From: VAZQ01 sp963753575
GTDB taxonomy: Bacteria; Pseudomonadota; Alphaproteobacteria; Rhizobiales; Xanthobacteraceae
DNA: 64,000 bases
Direction of reading: 5' to 3'
Assembly: GCA_963753575.1 (NCBI GenBank)
Contig: CAVWCR010000003.1
Coordinates: 1,116,001-1,180,000, forward strand
Part shown: positions 44,220-54,519 of the stretch, piece by piece
Numbering within the stretch: the first letter of the stretch is position 1
Layout: every line of letters starts with the position of its first letter
Notes under the pieces: generated by a model
The model's input: the letters and a program-made list of their open reading frames with translations, nothing else
Database searches by the model: none
Told to the model about the DNA's origin: nothing
Position numbers and translations under genes: made by a program

Positions 44220-45052
44220 CCCTCGATGGCGGCGAAGGCACGGACACGGTCAGCTACGAGGATTCCCATAAAGCCGTCTCCGTCGACCTGCAGTATAACC
44301 TCGCCAGCGGCGGGCATGCGACTGGCGATACTCTGATTCTCATCGAGAACCTCGTCGGCTCGGACTTTGACGATTCTCTCTTCGGCGATAGAGAGGACAA
44401 CGCGCTGACCGGCGGGGACGGGGACGATGTGCTGAATGGCCGCGGCGGCGGTGATATACTTGACGGGGGCGCCGGCTCCAACACTGCATCCTATGCCACC
44501 TCTTTCATCGGCGTCACCGTCAACCTCGCCGATGGCACGGCCTCAGGCGGCGATGCCACGGGCGATACGCTCTTGCGCATTCAGAATATTGAAGGCTCCA
44601 ACTATGCGGACGTCATCACCGGGGATAAGGTCGGTAACACGCTGACCGGCCTCAATGGCAATGATGTTCTCGATGGCCGCGCCGGAGACGACGTCCTGCT
44701 CGGCGGCGATGGCGACGACCTGCTTATCGGCGGCTTGGGCAACGACATACTGACCGGCGGCGCAGGTGACGACATCTTCCACTACGACGCGAACGGGCCC
44801 AGTCTTCCTAACTACGACAAAATCGCCGACTTCCAGGCCGGCGCTAACTCCGACGACATTCTGGAGCTGGAAGGCTTCGGCTATACGAGCTTCGAAGACG
44901 TGCTGGCCGACAGCTATCAGGTTCTCGGGAATACGGTGATCAACCTCGACGCCAACACCTCCGTCACTCTGATCGGCGTCCAAATAACCGATCTGCATCA
45001 GGACGACTTCCTGCTCCTGTAATTGCAGTATCGTGACCAAAATCACGCGAGC

Positions 45053-45098
45053 GCGGGGACGTAGCAGGCGCCGATATCCTCTCCGCTGTCGTCCCCGC
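45053..45098 (+). repeat. 46-bp repeat flanking the RTX locus, right copy
   Basis: Base-for-base copy of 41354-41399, starting 31 bp after the RTX stop. It runs into the nested palindrome at 45085. Confidence 0.85.
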
Positions 45099-45481
45099 CC
45101 TCGCGCTAAGGCATGCACACATCTCAAACTGCAGACACAGGCGCAACGTGTGAGTTGCGAAGGTCGGTGCCACACCGTTCCCTCCCCCCTTGCGGGGGAG
45201 GGACAGGGAGAGGGGTGGCTACAAAGCACCGAGCATGAGGCTGTTCCCGGGCTCAACCGGGAGATCGAGGTCGCTTGGTACGTCGATCAGAGACACCGAT
45301 TAGCATCTGTCCGGCCTCGGATTGGGAGGCAACGTCAGGACTTGTTGTACGCCTCTCCCTGTCCCTCCCCCCGCAAGGGGGGAGGGAACGCCGTGGCACG
45401 GCTCTGCCCAACACTGCGCTAGCATTCGCGTAGCGCTCAAAAGATGTGTGCATGCCCTAGCGCCTGCGCGGGGACGACAGC
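45085..45481. repeat. Nested inverted-repeat element, about 400 bp
   Basis: Outer arms 45085-45124 and 45442-45481 are 40 nt each and pair with few mismatches. Inner arms 45176-45213 and 45352-45390 pair nearly perfectly and each also carries its own hairpin of C and G runs. No gene lies inside. This fills most of the 475-bp gap between the RTX gene and the DUF488 gene. Confidence 0.8.
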
Positions 45482-45497
45482 AAGTGAGTGCTGCCCG

Positions 45498-45887
45498 CTA
45501 CACCTTCCCCATCAGCACCTTCTGCAACAGATGCCGATGGCAGTGCGGCTCGTCCTCGGCGCAATGGCACATGAGCGTGATGGTCCCGTTGCGCCCTAAT
45601 GTCTGCAGGAGCCGCAGCGTGAACTTCTGCCCGTGGTTCTTGATCAGGCGGTTGCGCACATCGACCCCGCCGTTTTCCAGGAGCTCCTTTTTGTAGCGAC
45701 GGCCGAACTCGGCCCAGGTGACACGCTGGCCGAGAAAGTCCCGCAGCAGCGCTTCGCTCGGGCCGAGATTGGCCATCCACGCGTCGTAACGATTGGCCGG
45801 CAAGCCGCGCCCGCGCAGCCGCGCCGCGAGGATGCGCAGCCCGTCCGCGCGCTCGATCGGTGAATGCACCGACTTGGTCTTGATCAT
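45498..45887 (-). CDS. DUF488 family protein
   Basis: 129 residues from ATG 45887, which overlaps the preceding stop as ATGA. Motifs are SVHSPIERADGLRIL near the N-terminus, NRYDAWMANLGPS in the middle and ITLMCHCAEDEPHCHRHLL at the C-terminus, the Cys/His-rich DUF488 signature. Function unknown. Confidence 0.85.
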   Translation of the reverse strand: MIKTKSVHSPIERADGLRILAARLRGRGLPANRYDAWMANLGPSEALLRDFLGQRVTWAEFGRRYKKELLENGGVDVRNRLIKNHGQKFTLRLLQTLGRNGTITLMCHCAEDEPHCHRHLLQKVLMGKV

Positions 45888-46816
45888 CGTGCCTCGGACG
45901 CCAGCAGGCAATTCAGCAAGTCCAGGAGCCGACCCTGTCGGATCAGGAGCTCGATCACATTGTGCTGCGCCTTGCCCTCAACCGCAATCAGCTCAACGTC
46001 CGGCACATCGGCCATACGCTCCGCTTGCGCGCGATCCCGCTGGAAACCCGAACTGAACGCAATCAGAACCTGGGGACGTTGGTGCGCCGAGCGGTAGCGT
46101 TCCGCCACGTTGATCGCATAGTCGGGCGCCGCGCGCAGCATTCTCACGTATGCCTCGGGCACCTCCTCCATCGCGTTGATGAACGCTGGCGTCAGATCGA
46201 CCGCACCCGCCAGGCTCAGAACAGCCTTTGCCCCAAGCTCCAGCCCGCAGTAAGCGGCGGCAAAGCCGCCGCGCGAAACACCGAGCGCATAGATCCGTTT
46301 CGCACCCAGATCGTCCGCGAGACTTCGCAGCGCCGCAATGGATCCCGCTCGATCCACCGCGAGCGAAGGATAGCCAAGCGCTCCGAACAGGTCCCTGGAA
46401 TCCTTCAGGTAGACGAGACTTGCCGGCAGCCGGCCGAGCCATTGATGAACAAAATTGACCGGCAGTCCGAGCGTCCCATGCGCGGCGCAGAAGCAGAGCA
46501 GCACGGCGTCGCTGTCGGGGTTTCGAACGATCTGCACATCCGCCGCCGGGTCGTCGCGGAACGGACGCGGCGGTGGCAGATGCCGAGGAACGGCGTCGAA
46601 CCATGCGACGAGTTTGGCGACATACTCAAGCTCGGGATAAGCCGCATGAAGGTGGCGCGCGGCGTATTCCAGAACATCGATTGAGCCCGCCTCGAACATG
46701 TCGTGGCAAACCGTCGCCCACTTGTACGGTGTCGCCAGGCCGCGCGGTGGTGCAAGGCCGCACCAATAGGCACCCTTCCACATGCGGATCAGCGAGGCGC
46801 GCGACGGCTCCCACAT
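45884..46816 (-). CDS. Alpha/beta-hydrolase-fold protein
   Basis: 310 residues. The nucleophile elbow is YALGVSRGGFAAAY (GxSxG). VLLCFCAAHGTLGLPVNF is an early strand with the oxyanion loop, and a His near EGKAQHNVIELL may complete the triad. The first 100 residues are a helical cap without a known match. It sits downstream of an adenylation-domain gene on the same strand and could release or modify its product; that is inference. Confidence 0.68.
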   Translation of the reverse strand: MWEPSRASLIRMWKGAYWCGLAPPRGLATPYKWATVCHDMFEAGSIDVLEYAARHLHAAYPELEYVAKLVAWFDAVPRHLPPPRPFRDDPAADVQIVRNPDSDAVLLCFCAAHGTLGLPVNFVHQWLGRLPASLVYLKDSRDLFGALGYPSLAVDRAGSIAALRSLADDLGAKRIYALGVSRGGFAAAYCGLELGAKAVLSLAGAVDLTPAFINAMEEVPEAYVRMLRAAPDYAINVAERYRSAHQRPQVLIAFSSGFQRDRAQAERMADVPDVELIAVEGKAQHNVIELLIRQGRLLDLLNCLLASEAR

Positions 46817-46896
46817 CGCGAGCGATCACGCCCGCGCCGAGATGGGCACCCACTTGGGCGCCCGCCGGTCCGCGACCGACGCAGTCGTGCCCGCCA

Positions 46897-48768
<1,872 letters not shown>

Positions 48769-48858
48769 ACCCGATGCTGCAAAGTAGCGTTCTACCGCGA
48801 GCGCAAAGCGGTTGCCAAGTCCAGGCGCTCGCTGAGCGAAGCGATCGGGATCGAAATT

Positions 48859-49047
48859 TCAACTCAGCCATATTGTCGCGGACACGCTGCGGTGAATTGC
48901 GGGGACAACAACGTTGTGGTCCACAATTTCGGCCACCGCCCCCAGCGACCGCAACCGCGCCGCGATCGGGCGTTTCGCGATCACAACACGATCGTGGAAC
49001 CCATTGAAATTGGAAAGGCGGTGGACGACGATCGTGCTGTCACCCAT
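48859..49047 (-). other. In-frame upstream coding-like segment before the adenylation gene
   Basis: A 62-codon frame from ATG 49047 (MGDSTIVVHRLSNFNG...) in the same frame as the adenylation gene, separated from it only by TGA 48859-48861 and then 30 further sense codons with no start codon. Third-position GC is high in the 62 codons, suggesting real coding. It is either a lost N-terminus of the downstream protein or a separate short gene. No ribosome site is visible, and the divergent methyltransferase starts 32 bp away. Confidence 0.4.
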
Positions 49048-49079
49048 ATCGGGTAAAGGAACAATTCGACGAAAAGAGC

Positions 49080-50153
49080 ATGATCAATCCGGTTGCCCAA
49101 TTTGCCACCCGCCTCGCCTATGGCGCCACCCAGCTCCCGCGGGTCGCCTGGTATGTGGGTCATGGCGAGATCATGCGCCGGCTTTCGCGGGCGGCGCGCG
49201 AGCGCGAAGGCGAGAGCGTGCGTCCGGCCGCGAAAACCGACCGGCCCGTGCCCGACCGGCAGCGGCTGTTCGCCGACATGGCGAAGCTGTTCCAGCGCGA
49301 CCTCGCCAATGTGGAGGCCGGGATCTATCCCTTGCCGGCCGACCACGACGGCTCTCTTCTCAAGCTCATCGCGCGCTCACGGCTGTTCTTCCGAGACCTG
49401 CCGGTCGTTCATCGCCGCCGCGAAAGTGGCGAGCTGCGCCAAGTACTGACCGAGGACGTGCGCGGCAAGCGGCCCGCCTATTACCTCCAGAATTTCCACT
49501 TCCAGTCGGGTGGCTGGCTTACTGACAACTCCGCCAGGCGCTACGACACCCAGGTCGAGGTGCTGTTCAACGGATCGGCCAATGCGACACGGCGGCAGGC
49601 GCTTGTTCCGCTGCACGAGGTGTTTGCCGGGCGCGACCAGCGCCGGCTTCGCCTCCTTGACGTTGGCTGCGGCACCGGCCGCTTCCTCGATTTCGTCAAG
49701 CAGAGCTGGCCGCGCCTGCCGGCGGTCGGCATCGACATGTCGGAGAGCTATGTCGGCGAGGCGCGACGCCATCTCAAGCGCTGGTGCTGGATCAATCTCC
49801 TGGTGGCGAAGGGAGAGGCGCTGCCGCTGCCGGATGCGAGCCAGGATGCCGTGACGAGCATCTATCTGTTCCACGAGCTGCCGCCGAAGGTGCGCCGGCA
49901 GGCGCTCGGGGAGTTCGCGCGTGTGCTCAGACCCGGTGGCCGCCTCGTGCTCCTCAATTCACTGCAATGGGGCGACGAGCCGGACTATGACGGGATGCTG
50001 GAATTGTTCCCGCAGAATTTCCACGAGCCCTATTACACGAGCTATCTCGACGAGGATTTCCGCGCGCTCGCGGCCACCTGCGGCCTGACGCATCGACGCG
50101 ATGTCAACGCCTTCACCAGCAAGGTGATGGTGTTCGACAAGATGGGCGGTTAG
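49080..50153 (+). CDS. Class I SAM-dependent methyltransferase
   Basis: 357 residues. The first 180 residues are helical and unassigned (NPVAQFATRLAYGATQLP, RQRLFADMAKLFQRDLAN). The methyltransferase domain follows: motif I LRLLDVGCGTGRFLDFV, acidic VGIDMSESYVGEARR, motif near ALPLPDASQDAVTSIYLFHE, and LRPGGRLVLLNSLQWGDE. Substrate unknown. It diverges from the adenylation gene and overlaps the next gene's 3' end by 4 bp. Confidence 0.88.
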   Translation: MINPVAQFATRLAYGATQLPRVAWYVGHGEIMRRLSRAAREREGESVRPAAKTDRPVPDRQRLFADMAKLFQRDLANVEAGIYPLPADHDGSLLKLIARSRLFFRDLPVVHRRRESGELRQVLTEDVRGKRPAYYLQNFHFQSGGWLTDNSARRYDTQVEVLFNGSANATRRQALVPLHEVFAGRDQRRLRLLDVGCGTGRFLDFVKQSWPRLPAVGIDMSESYVGEARRHLKRWCWINLLVAKGEALPLPDASQDAVTSIYLFHELPPKVRRQALGEFARVLRPGGRLVLLNSLQWGDEPDYDGMLELFPQNFHEPYYTSYLDEDFRALAATCGLTHRRDVNAFTSKVMVFDKMGG

Positions 50154-50560
50154 CTCTGCGTAAGCGCTGCGAGCGCCGCCTTCGCCACCATCACGTCTTG
50201 CTCGATCGAGGCACCGCCGGCCGCGACCGCGCCGATCACCTCGCCGCCGACCGTGATTGGAAAGCCGCCCGGCACGTTGGTGAAGTCGCCCATGCGCACC
50301 GTCATGCTGATGGCGTTCTCCTCGGGCGCGTAGCCGGTCGGCTGCCGCTGCGAGGCCGACGTGATGGCTTTGCGTTGGGTGGTGATGATCGAGAAGTGGC
50401 GCGCGCCATCCATCATCAGGAAGCCGATCAGCCGGCAACTCTGGTCGACGACTGCGAGGCTCACCTTGCAGCCAAGCTCGCTGGCCTTGGCGACGCCGGC
50501 CTGCAGCATCTTGAGGCTCGCTTCGTGGGTGAGGCGGTGGGTTGCAACAAAATCAGCCAT
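50150..50560 (-). CDS. GlcG/HbpS-like heme-binding-fold protein
   Basis: 136 residues from ATG 50560 (AGAGGATT upstream); longer frames run into repeats. The family core is THEASLKMLQAGVAKASELG, VSLAVVDQSCRLIGFLMMDG, ISMTVRMGDFTNVPGGFPI and EVIGAVAAGGASIEQDV. There is no signal peptide, unlike the paralogue at 11537. It converges on the methyltransferase gene with a 4-bp overlap of the 3' ends. Confidence 0.87.
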   Translation of the reverse strand: MADFVATHRLTHEASLKMLQAGVAKASELGCKVSLAVVDQSCRLIGFLMMDGARHFSIITTQRKAITSASQRQPTGYAPEENAISMTVRMGDFTNVPGGFPITVGGEVIGAVAAGGASIEQDVMVAKAALAALTQS

Positions 50561-50569
50561 ACACAATCC

Positions 50570-50737
50570 TCTCTGCTGTCGTCCCACACCCATCCGATGT
50601 CGTCCCCGCGAAAGCGGGGACCCATACGCCGTGTCTTTGCAATGTGGCACAGGCGGTGGGCACTCTGACAACTCGGTGGCTATGGGTCCCTGCCTTCGCG
50701 GGGACGACAGCAACAAAGTCGGGGACGACAGCAGAGA
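50570..50737. repeat. Nested inverted repeat containing GTCGTCCCC elements
   Basis: Outer arms 50570-50585 and 50722-50737 are exact inverse copies. Inner arms 50599-50626 and 50681-50708 pair at 26 of 28 positions and are the familiar rhizobial CGTCCCCGCGAA...GGGACCCATA intergenic repeat. Confidence 0.8.
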
Positions 50738-50739
50738 AT

Positions 50740-51684
50740 TTATCCCACCAATGCGCGCGTCGAGGGCACGAACAGTTCGTCGACCGAGACCGGTTTGCCG
50801 ATGATCCCCTGCTTCATCGCGTGGCCGACCAGCTCGTCGAGCACGCGGCGGTTCGGCGCAATGCCATACGGGAGCGGATCGCCGATGATCTCCATCACCT
50901 TCTGGTGCACCTTATCGACGCCGGTCGGCTTCTCGATCTTGCCGCCCTTGAGGCGATCGAGATAGATGCGCTTCAACTCGCAGAAAGCGTTGAATACATC
51001 GGCCGCGAGCTCGGGGTACTTGGCAATCAGTTCGTCCTTGATCACCACCGTGTGGTTGATCGGGTAGTGGCCGTTGCGACGCAGCGCCGCAAGCCCGGCG
51101 TCAAGCGAATTGGGGATGAGCGGCTTCACGTCAGGGTGCTCGACATCGACGCCGATCGCAGCGACGAGCTCGCCGGAGGTCAGCATCGCGGCCATGTCCT
51201 TGCCCTTCTCGATCGGGATGACGTTGGCGGGCGGCTTGTATTCGGCGACATGCTCGTCGCCCGAGAGCACCCAGGTGATCTTGGAGAGGTCGACGCCGTG
51301 CTCATCTTGCAAAACCCCGCGCGCCCATACCCCAGTGGTGACGGTGTAGCCGCGGTTGACGCCTACGCGCTTGCCTTCGAGATCCTTCGGGCTGGCGATG
51401 CCAGCCCTGCTGTTGACCAGGATGGCGCCGTGATGGAAGGCACGCACCAGGAATACCGGGATCGCCGTCATCGGCTTGCCGTGCGCACGGGCGCAGATGT
51501 AGGTCGTGATCGCCATCTCGCAGATGTCGAACTCGTTGCCGCGCACCATGCGACGGAACGCGGCGATCAGCGGATCGACCTCCACGAAGTCGAACTCGAA
51601 GGTCTTAGGCTTTACGGTGCCATCCTTCAGCGCCTGGTTGTTGCCTTGCGTGCGGGTGACAGACTTCAGCTTGGGTCCGGCCAT
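50740..51684 (-). CDS. 4,5-dihydroxyphthalate decarboxylase-like / periplasmic-binding-fold protein
   Basis: 314 residues from ATG 51684, with AAGGAG 12 bp upstream. No signal peptide. Shared features with the 8270-9262 protein are FRRMVRGNEFDICEMAITTY, RAGIASPKDLEGKRVGVNRG and PLPYGIAPNRRVLDELVGHA. It is bracketed by nested repeats on both sides. Confidence 0.78.
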   Translation of the reverse strand: MAGPKLKSVTRTQGNNQALKDGTVKPKTFEFDFVEVDPLIAAFRRMVRGNEFDICEMAITTYICARAHGKPMTAIPVFLVRAFHHGAILVNSRAGIASPKDLEGKRVGVNRGYTVTTGVWARGVLQDEHGVDLSKITWVLSGDEHVAEYKPPANVIPIEKGKDMAAMLTSGELVAAIGVDVEHPDVKPLIPNSLDAGLAALRRNGHYPINHTVVIKDELIAKYPELAADVFNAFCELKRIYLDRLKGGKIEKPTGVDKVHQKVMEIIGDPLPYGIAPNRRVLDELVGHAMKQGIIGKPVSVDELFVPSTRALVG

Positions 51685-51721
51685 GGCGCGATGACACTCC
51701 TTGGGACGACAACGACGGGGA

Positions 51722-51872
51722 CCGTAGGTTGGGTTAGCGCGGCCCACGCGTTCCAGGGCAAATTCGGCGTTGATCCCGCGCGTAACCCAACATATGGCAG
51801 GCGTTGGGTTACGCGCGGAACAAGAGCCGCGCAAGATAGCACGATTGGGGACCGCGCTAACCCAACCTACGG
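51722..51872. repeat. Nested inverted repeat with GTAGGTTGGGTTA arms
   Basis: Outer 21-nt arms 51722-51742 and 51852-51872 are perfect inverse copies containing GTAGGTTGGGTTAGCGCG. Inner 16-nt arms 51776-51791 and 51803-51818 (around GTAACCCAAC) are also perfect inverse copies. Confidence 0.85.
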
Positions 51873-51889
51873 CCCGACTGCCAGCGCAC

Positions 51890-52318
51890 CTAGCAGCACT
51901 CGAAGCCGCTCTCCTCATCGACGATCAGCGCGGTCTTCATAAAGCTTGGCGGCAGGTCGTCCTCGACCACCTCGGCGACCGGCTTGAACAGCTTGAACTG
52001 ATGGCGGGTCGCCTCAGCGGTCCAGAACGCGACCGCGGTTTCGAGCGGCGGACAGCCCGGCAGGCTGCAGGCGACCTGCGCCACCAGGATCGCGGCGTCC
52101 TCCGGCAACCCGAAGCGCGCACGCGTCCAGCCCCGCACCCGCTCGAGCGCGGCGGTGTGCTCGGGGTCCGCCTTGAGCGCCGGACCGATCCGGAACGATT
52201 CCGGCATCGTCGTGGCGTTGCGGCCCGACTGCCAAGCCTGCAGGGCTCGTTGGTACTCGCTCAAGAGGACCCTTTCGCGTTTGTCGCACTGCACGATAGC
52301 ACGGCCGGCACCGGCCAT
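51890..52318 (-). CDS. Hypothetical protein
   Basis: 142 residues from ATG 52318; the start is unsure, since no ribosome site is clear and a TTG further in has AAAGGG upstream. Visible segments are VRGWTRARFGLPEDAAILV, VACSLPGCPPLETAVAFW and HQFKLFKPVAEV, ending GFECC. The paired Cys and the compact alpha/beta look suggest a small soluble domain. No family recognised. It diverges from the zinc dehydrogenase gene. Confidence 0.6.
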   Translation of the reverse strand: MAGAGRAIVQCDKRERVLLSEYQRALQAWQSGRNATTMPESFRIGPALKADPEHTAALERVRGWTRARFGLPEDAAILVAQVACSLPGCPPLETAVAFWTAEATRHQFKLFKPVAEVVEDDLPPSFMKTALIVDEESGFECC

Positions 52319-52396
52319 GCCCAGCGAGGGCTTGACGGGCCTTGCGCCGCTCCTATGGTGCCGCCACATTTCTCAAAGCTGAATGGAGCTTACGCA

Positions 52397-53506
52397 GTGG
52401 CGGAAAAAGTGCTGGCGGCGGTACGGACGGGGCCGAGCAAGACCGAAATTCGCGAATACCCGATGCCCGACGTTCCGGAGGACGCGGCGCTGATGAAGAT
52501 GGAGGTGGCCGGCATCTGCGGCACCGATGTCAAGCTCTATGCCCATCCGCCGAACGACAAGCCAACCATCATGGGGCATGAGAACATCGGCTATATCGCC
52601 AAGGCCGGCCGCGAGTTCACCCGCCGCAAGGGCTTCAAGGAAGGCGATCTCGTCTTCGTCGAGCACTACGTCATGTGCGGCAAGTGCGAGTGGTGCCACG
52701 CCGGCCAGTACCGCCACTGCGAGAACACCAACTGGCGCACCAACCCGGACGCCATCCGCTATGGCTACACCTCGGACGAGAAGCCGCCGCATCTGTGGGG
52801 CGGCTTCGCCCAGTACGTCTACCTGCCCTGGAACGCGGTCGTGCATCACGTGCCCAAGGGCGTCACGCCCGAGCTCGCCGGCCTCGTCACCCCGATGGCG
52901 AACGGGGTGGAATGGTCGTTGTTCGACGGCGAGGTTGGCTACAACTCAACCGTGCTGATCCAGGGCCCGGGCCAGCAGGGCCTCTCGCAGACCGTGATCT
53001 GCAAGCAGGCCGGCGCCTCGCTGATCATCGTCACAGGCACCTCGAAGGATGGCGCCCGCATGGACGTCGCCAAGAAGCTCGGCGCCGATTACGTCATCGA
53101 TGTGCAAAAGGAAGACCCCCTCGCCCGCATCATGGAGGTCACCGGCGGCAAGGGCGTCGACGTCGCGCTCGACTGCACAGCCGGCGCCGGCACCATCCCG
53201 ATCCTGCTCGGCATCGAGGCGCTCAAGCGCAAGGGCGGCATCATCGTGGCGCAGGGCGAGCTCGCGGCGTTCCCGAACTTCCCGCTCGAGAAGTTCACGG
53301 TCAAGTTCATCACCATGAAGAGCGCGCGCGGCCACAGCTACAAGGCCTGCGAGCTCGCGCTCGAGCAGCTTGCCTCCAGGCGCTTCCCGCTCGAGCTGGT
53401 GACCACCCACAAGTTCGGGCTCAAGGATGTCGACCTCGCGATCCGCTCGGTCGGCGGCAAGGGCGTGCCGGACGTGATCCACGCCTCGCTGATGCCGTGG
53501 CTTTAG
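52397..53506 (+). CDS. Zinc-dependent alcohol dehydrogenase family (MDR)
   Basis: 369 residues from GTG 52397 (GGAG 8 bp upstream). Catalytic zinc residues are in AGICGTDVKLY and MGHENIGYI; the structural zinc loop is CGKCEWCHAGQYRHC. The coenzyme domain has VLIQGPGQQGLSQTVICKQ in place of the usual GxGxxG. It likely oxidises an alcohol with NAD(P). The TAG stop is the first codon of the repeat at 53504. Confidence 0.9.
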   Translation: MAEKVLAAVRTGPSKTEIREYPMPDVPEDAALMKMEVAGICGTDVKLYAHPPNDKPTIMGHENIGYIAKAGREFTRRKGFKEGDLVFVEHYVMCGKCEWCHAGQYRHCENTNWRTNPDAIRYGYTSDEKPPHLWGGFAQYVYLPWNAVVHHVPKGVTPELAGLVTPMANGVEWSLFDGEVGYNSTVLIQGPGQQGLSQTVICKQAGASLIIVTGTSKDGARMDVAKKLGADYVIDVQKEDPLARIMEVTGGKGVDVALDCTAGAGTIPILLGIEALKRKGGIIVAQGELAAFPNFPLEKFTVKFITMKSARGHSYKACELALEQLASRRFPLELVTTHKFGLKDVDLAIRSVGGKGVPDVIHASLMPWL

Positions 53507-53600
53507 AGCATGATCCCGAAAAGTTGCAGGCTTTTCGGACAAGATCATGCGACCAAACAAGGAGCGAAATCGCAATTCAAGCTGAAACGATTTTGCTCTA
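53504..53600. repeat. TAGAGC...GCTCTA intergenic repeat containing a stop codon
   Basis: 97 bp from TAGAGC to GCTCTA. The left part has GAGCATGATCCCGAAAAG then CTTTTCGGACAAGATCATGC, a known motif of Bradyrhizobium-group intergenic repeats. The stop codon of the dehydrogenase lies at its left end. Confidence 0.8.
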
Positions 53601-53613
53601 GGCGGCGCTGCTT

Positions 53614-54435
53614 TCACCCGAGTACGGACTCGGTGCTCCGCAATCCGTCGAGCAATGCCGCCACCTCGTCCCGGATCTTGGGACCGTGGGCGCGCATTTC
53701 CGCGAGCTCCATCGGCGTGATCAGCTCGTGGAGCCCGCGCTTGAGGCTCGGCCATTCGCGCGCCCGCGCCCACCATTCGTTGACGCGCGGGCGGTCCGCC
53801 GTCCACAGATCGAGCAGCCCCAGATAGTCGAGGCGGGCCACCATCGGCATCAGATTGACATCGGCGAGCGTCACGTGCTCGCCGACAATCCACGGCCCGC
53901 TGGTTGCGAGCGCCTGCTCGAGCAGCCTGAACGCCCGCTCATAGGCGGCAACGGCGTGCAGGACGAAGGGCGATTGCACGCCAAGCTCATAAGTTGATTT
54001 CAACCGGTCACGCCGGCGTGGATCGCCGATGTTGCGAAACCGCCGCTCGCGCAGCTCCTCCGGCATGTTTCGCATGCGCTCGCGGAACATGGCGGAGAAA
54101 CTGATCTCGCTGACGCCTTCAAACAGCGCTTCGTCGACCATTTTGGTCCATAGGCGCATGCGCGTGCGCTGCCAGGGATCGGTCGGGACCAGGGGCGGGT
54201 CGGGAAAGGTCTCGTCGAGATATTCGCAGATCAGCGTGGACTCGATCACCGGCCGGTCCGCGTGGACAAGAGTCGGCACGACGCCCTTGGGATTGAGCTT
54301 GAGGTAATCGGGATCAAATTGCTCGCTACGGAACAGGTCGACCTTGATCGAGCGCCACTCCAAATCCTTTTCGCACAGCGTGATACGGACCTTTTGGCAG
54401 CACACCGAGTTCCCGAAGTCATAGAGCGTGATCAT
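53614..54435 (-). CDS. Glutathione S-transferase family protein
   Basis: 273 residues. The thioredoxin-like N-terminal domain shows ITLYDFGNSVCCQKVRITL, NPKGVVPTLVHADRPVIES (the cis-Pro) and TLICEYLDETFPD. A helical C-terminal domain follows with LADVNLMPMVARLDYLGL. It is longer than average by about 50 residues, inserted around 110-150. Substrate unknown. Confidence 0.9.
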   Translation of the reverse strand: MITLYDFGNSVCCQKVRITLCEKDLEWRSIKVDLFRSEQFDPDYLKLNPKGVVPTLVHADRPVIESTLICEYLDETFPDPPLVPTDPWQRTRMRLWTKMVDEALFEGVSEISFSAMFRERMRNMPEELRERRFRNIGDPRRRDRLKSTYELGVQSPFVLHAVAAYERAFRLLEQALATSGPWIVGEHVTLADVNLMPMVARLDYLGLLDLWTADRPRVNEWWARAREWPSLKRGLHELITPMELAEMRAHGPKIRDEVAALLDGLRSTESVLG

Positions 54436-54519
54436 GAGCTGCGGACATTAGTTTGGCCGCGAGCCTGGGCTCGCGGCCTTCTTTCGCCTGATTCGGAATG
54501 AAAAACTAGAATTGTGGCG

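Larger units (their letters stand above)
41568..45022 (+). pseudogene. RTX-type (GGxGxD repeat) calcium-binding protein gene, split by an IS element
   Basis: The first part, from ATG 41568 (GGAG 8 bp upstream) to 42669, encodes many nonapeptides of the form GGxGxD (GGSGDDTIFG-like) plus spacer modules such as NNLANNGGDATGDILYSIE. It resumes at 44214 with TLDGGEGTD and ends at 45020-45022 after a C-terminal module (DDIFHYDANGP, DKIADFQAGANSDDILEL) typical of type I secretion substrates. The inserted element adds a premature stop at 42678-42680. Removing it plus one 6-bp duplication gives exactly 635 codons in frame (634 residues). No type I exporter is nearby. Confidence 0.92.

Noticed and set aside
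45085..45481. CRISPR-like array
   Set aside because: The repeats are two nested inverted pairs and not regularly spaced direct repeats; no cas genes are present.
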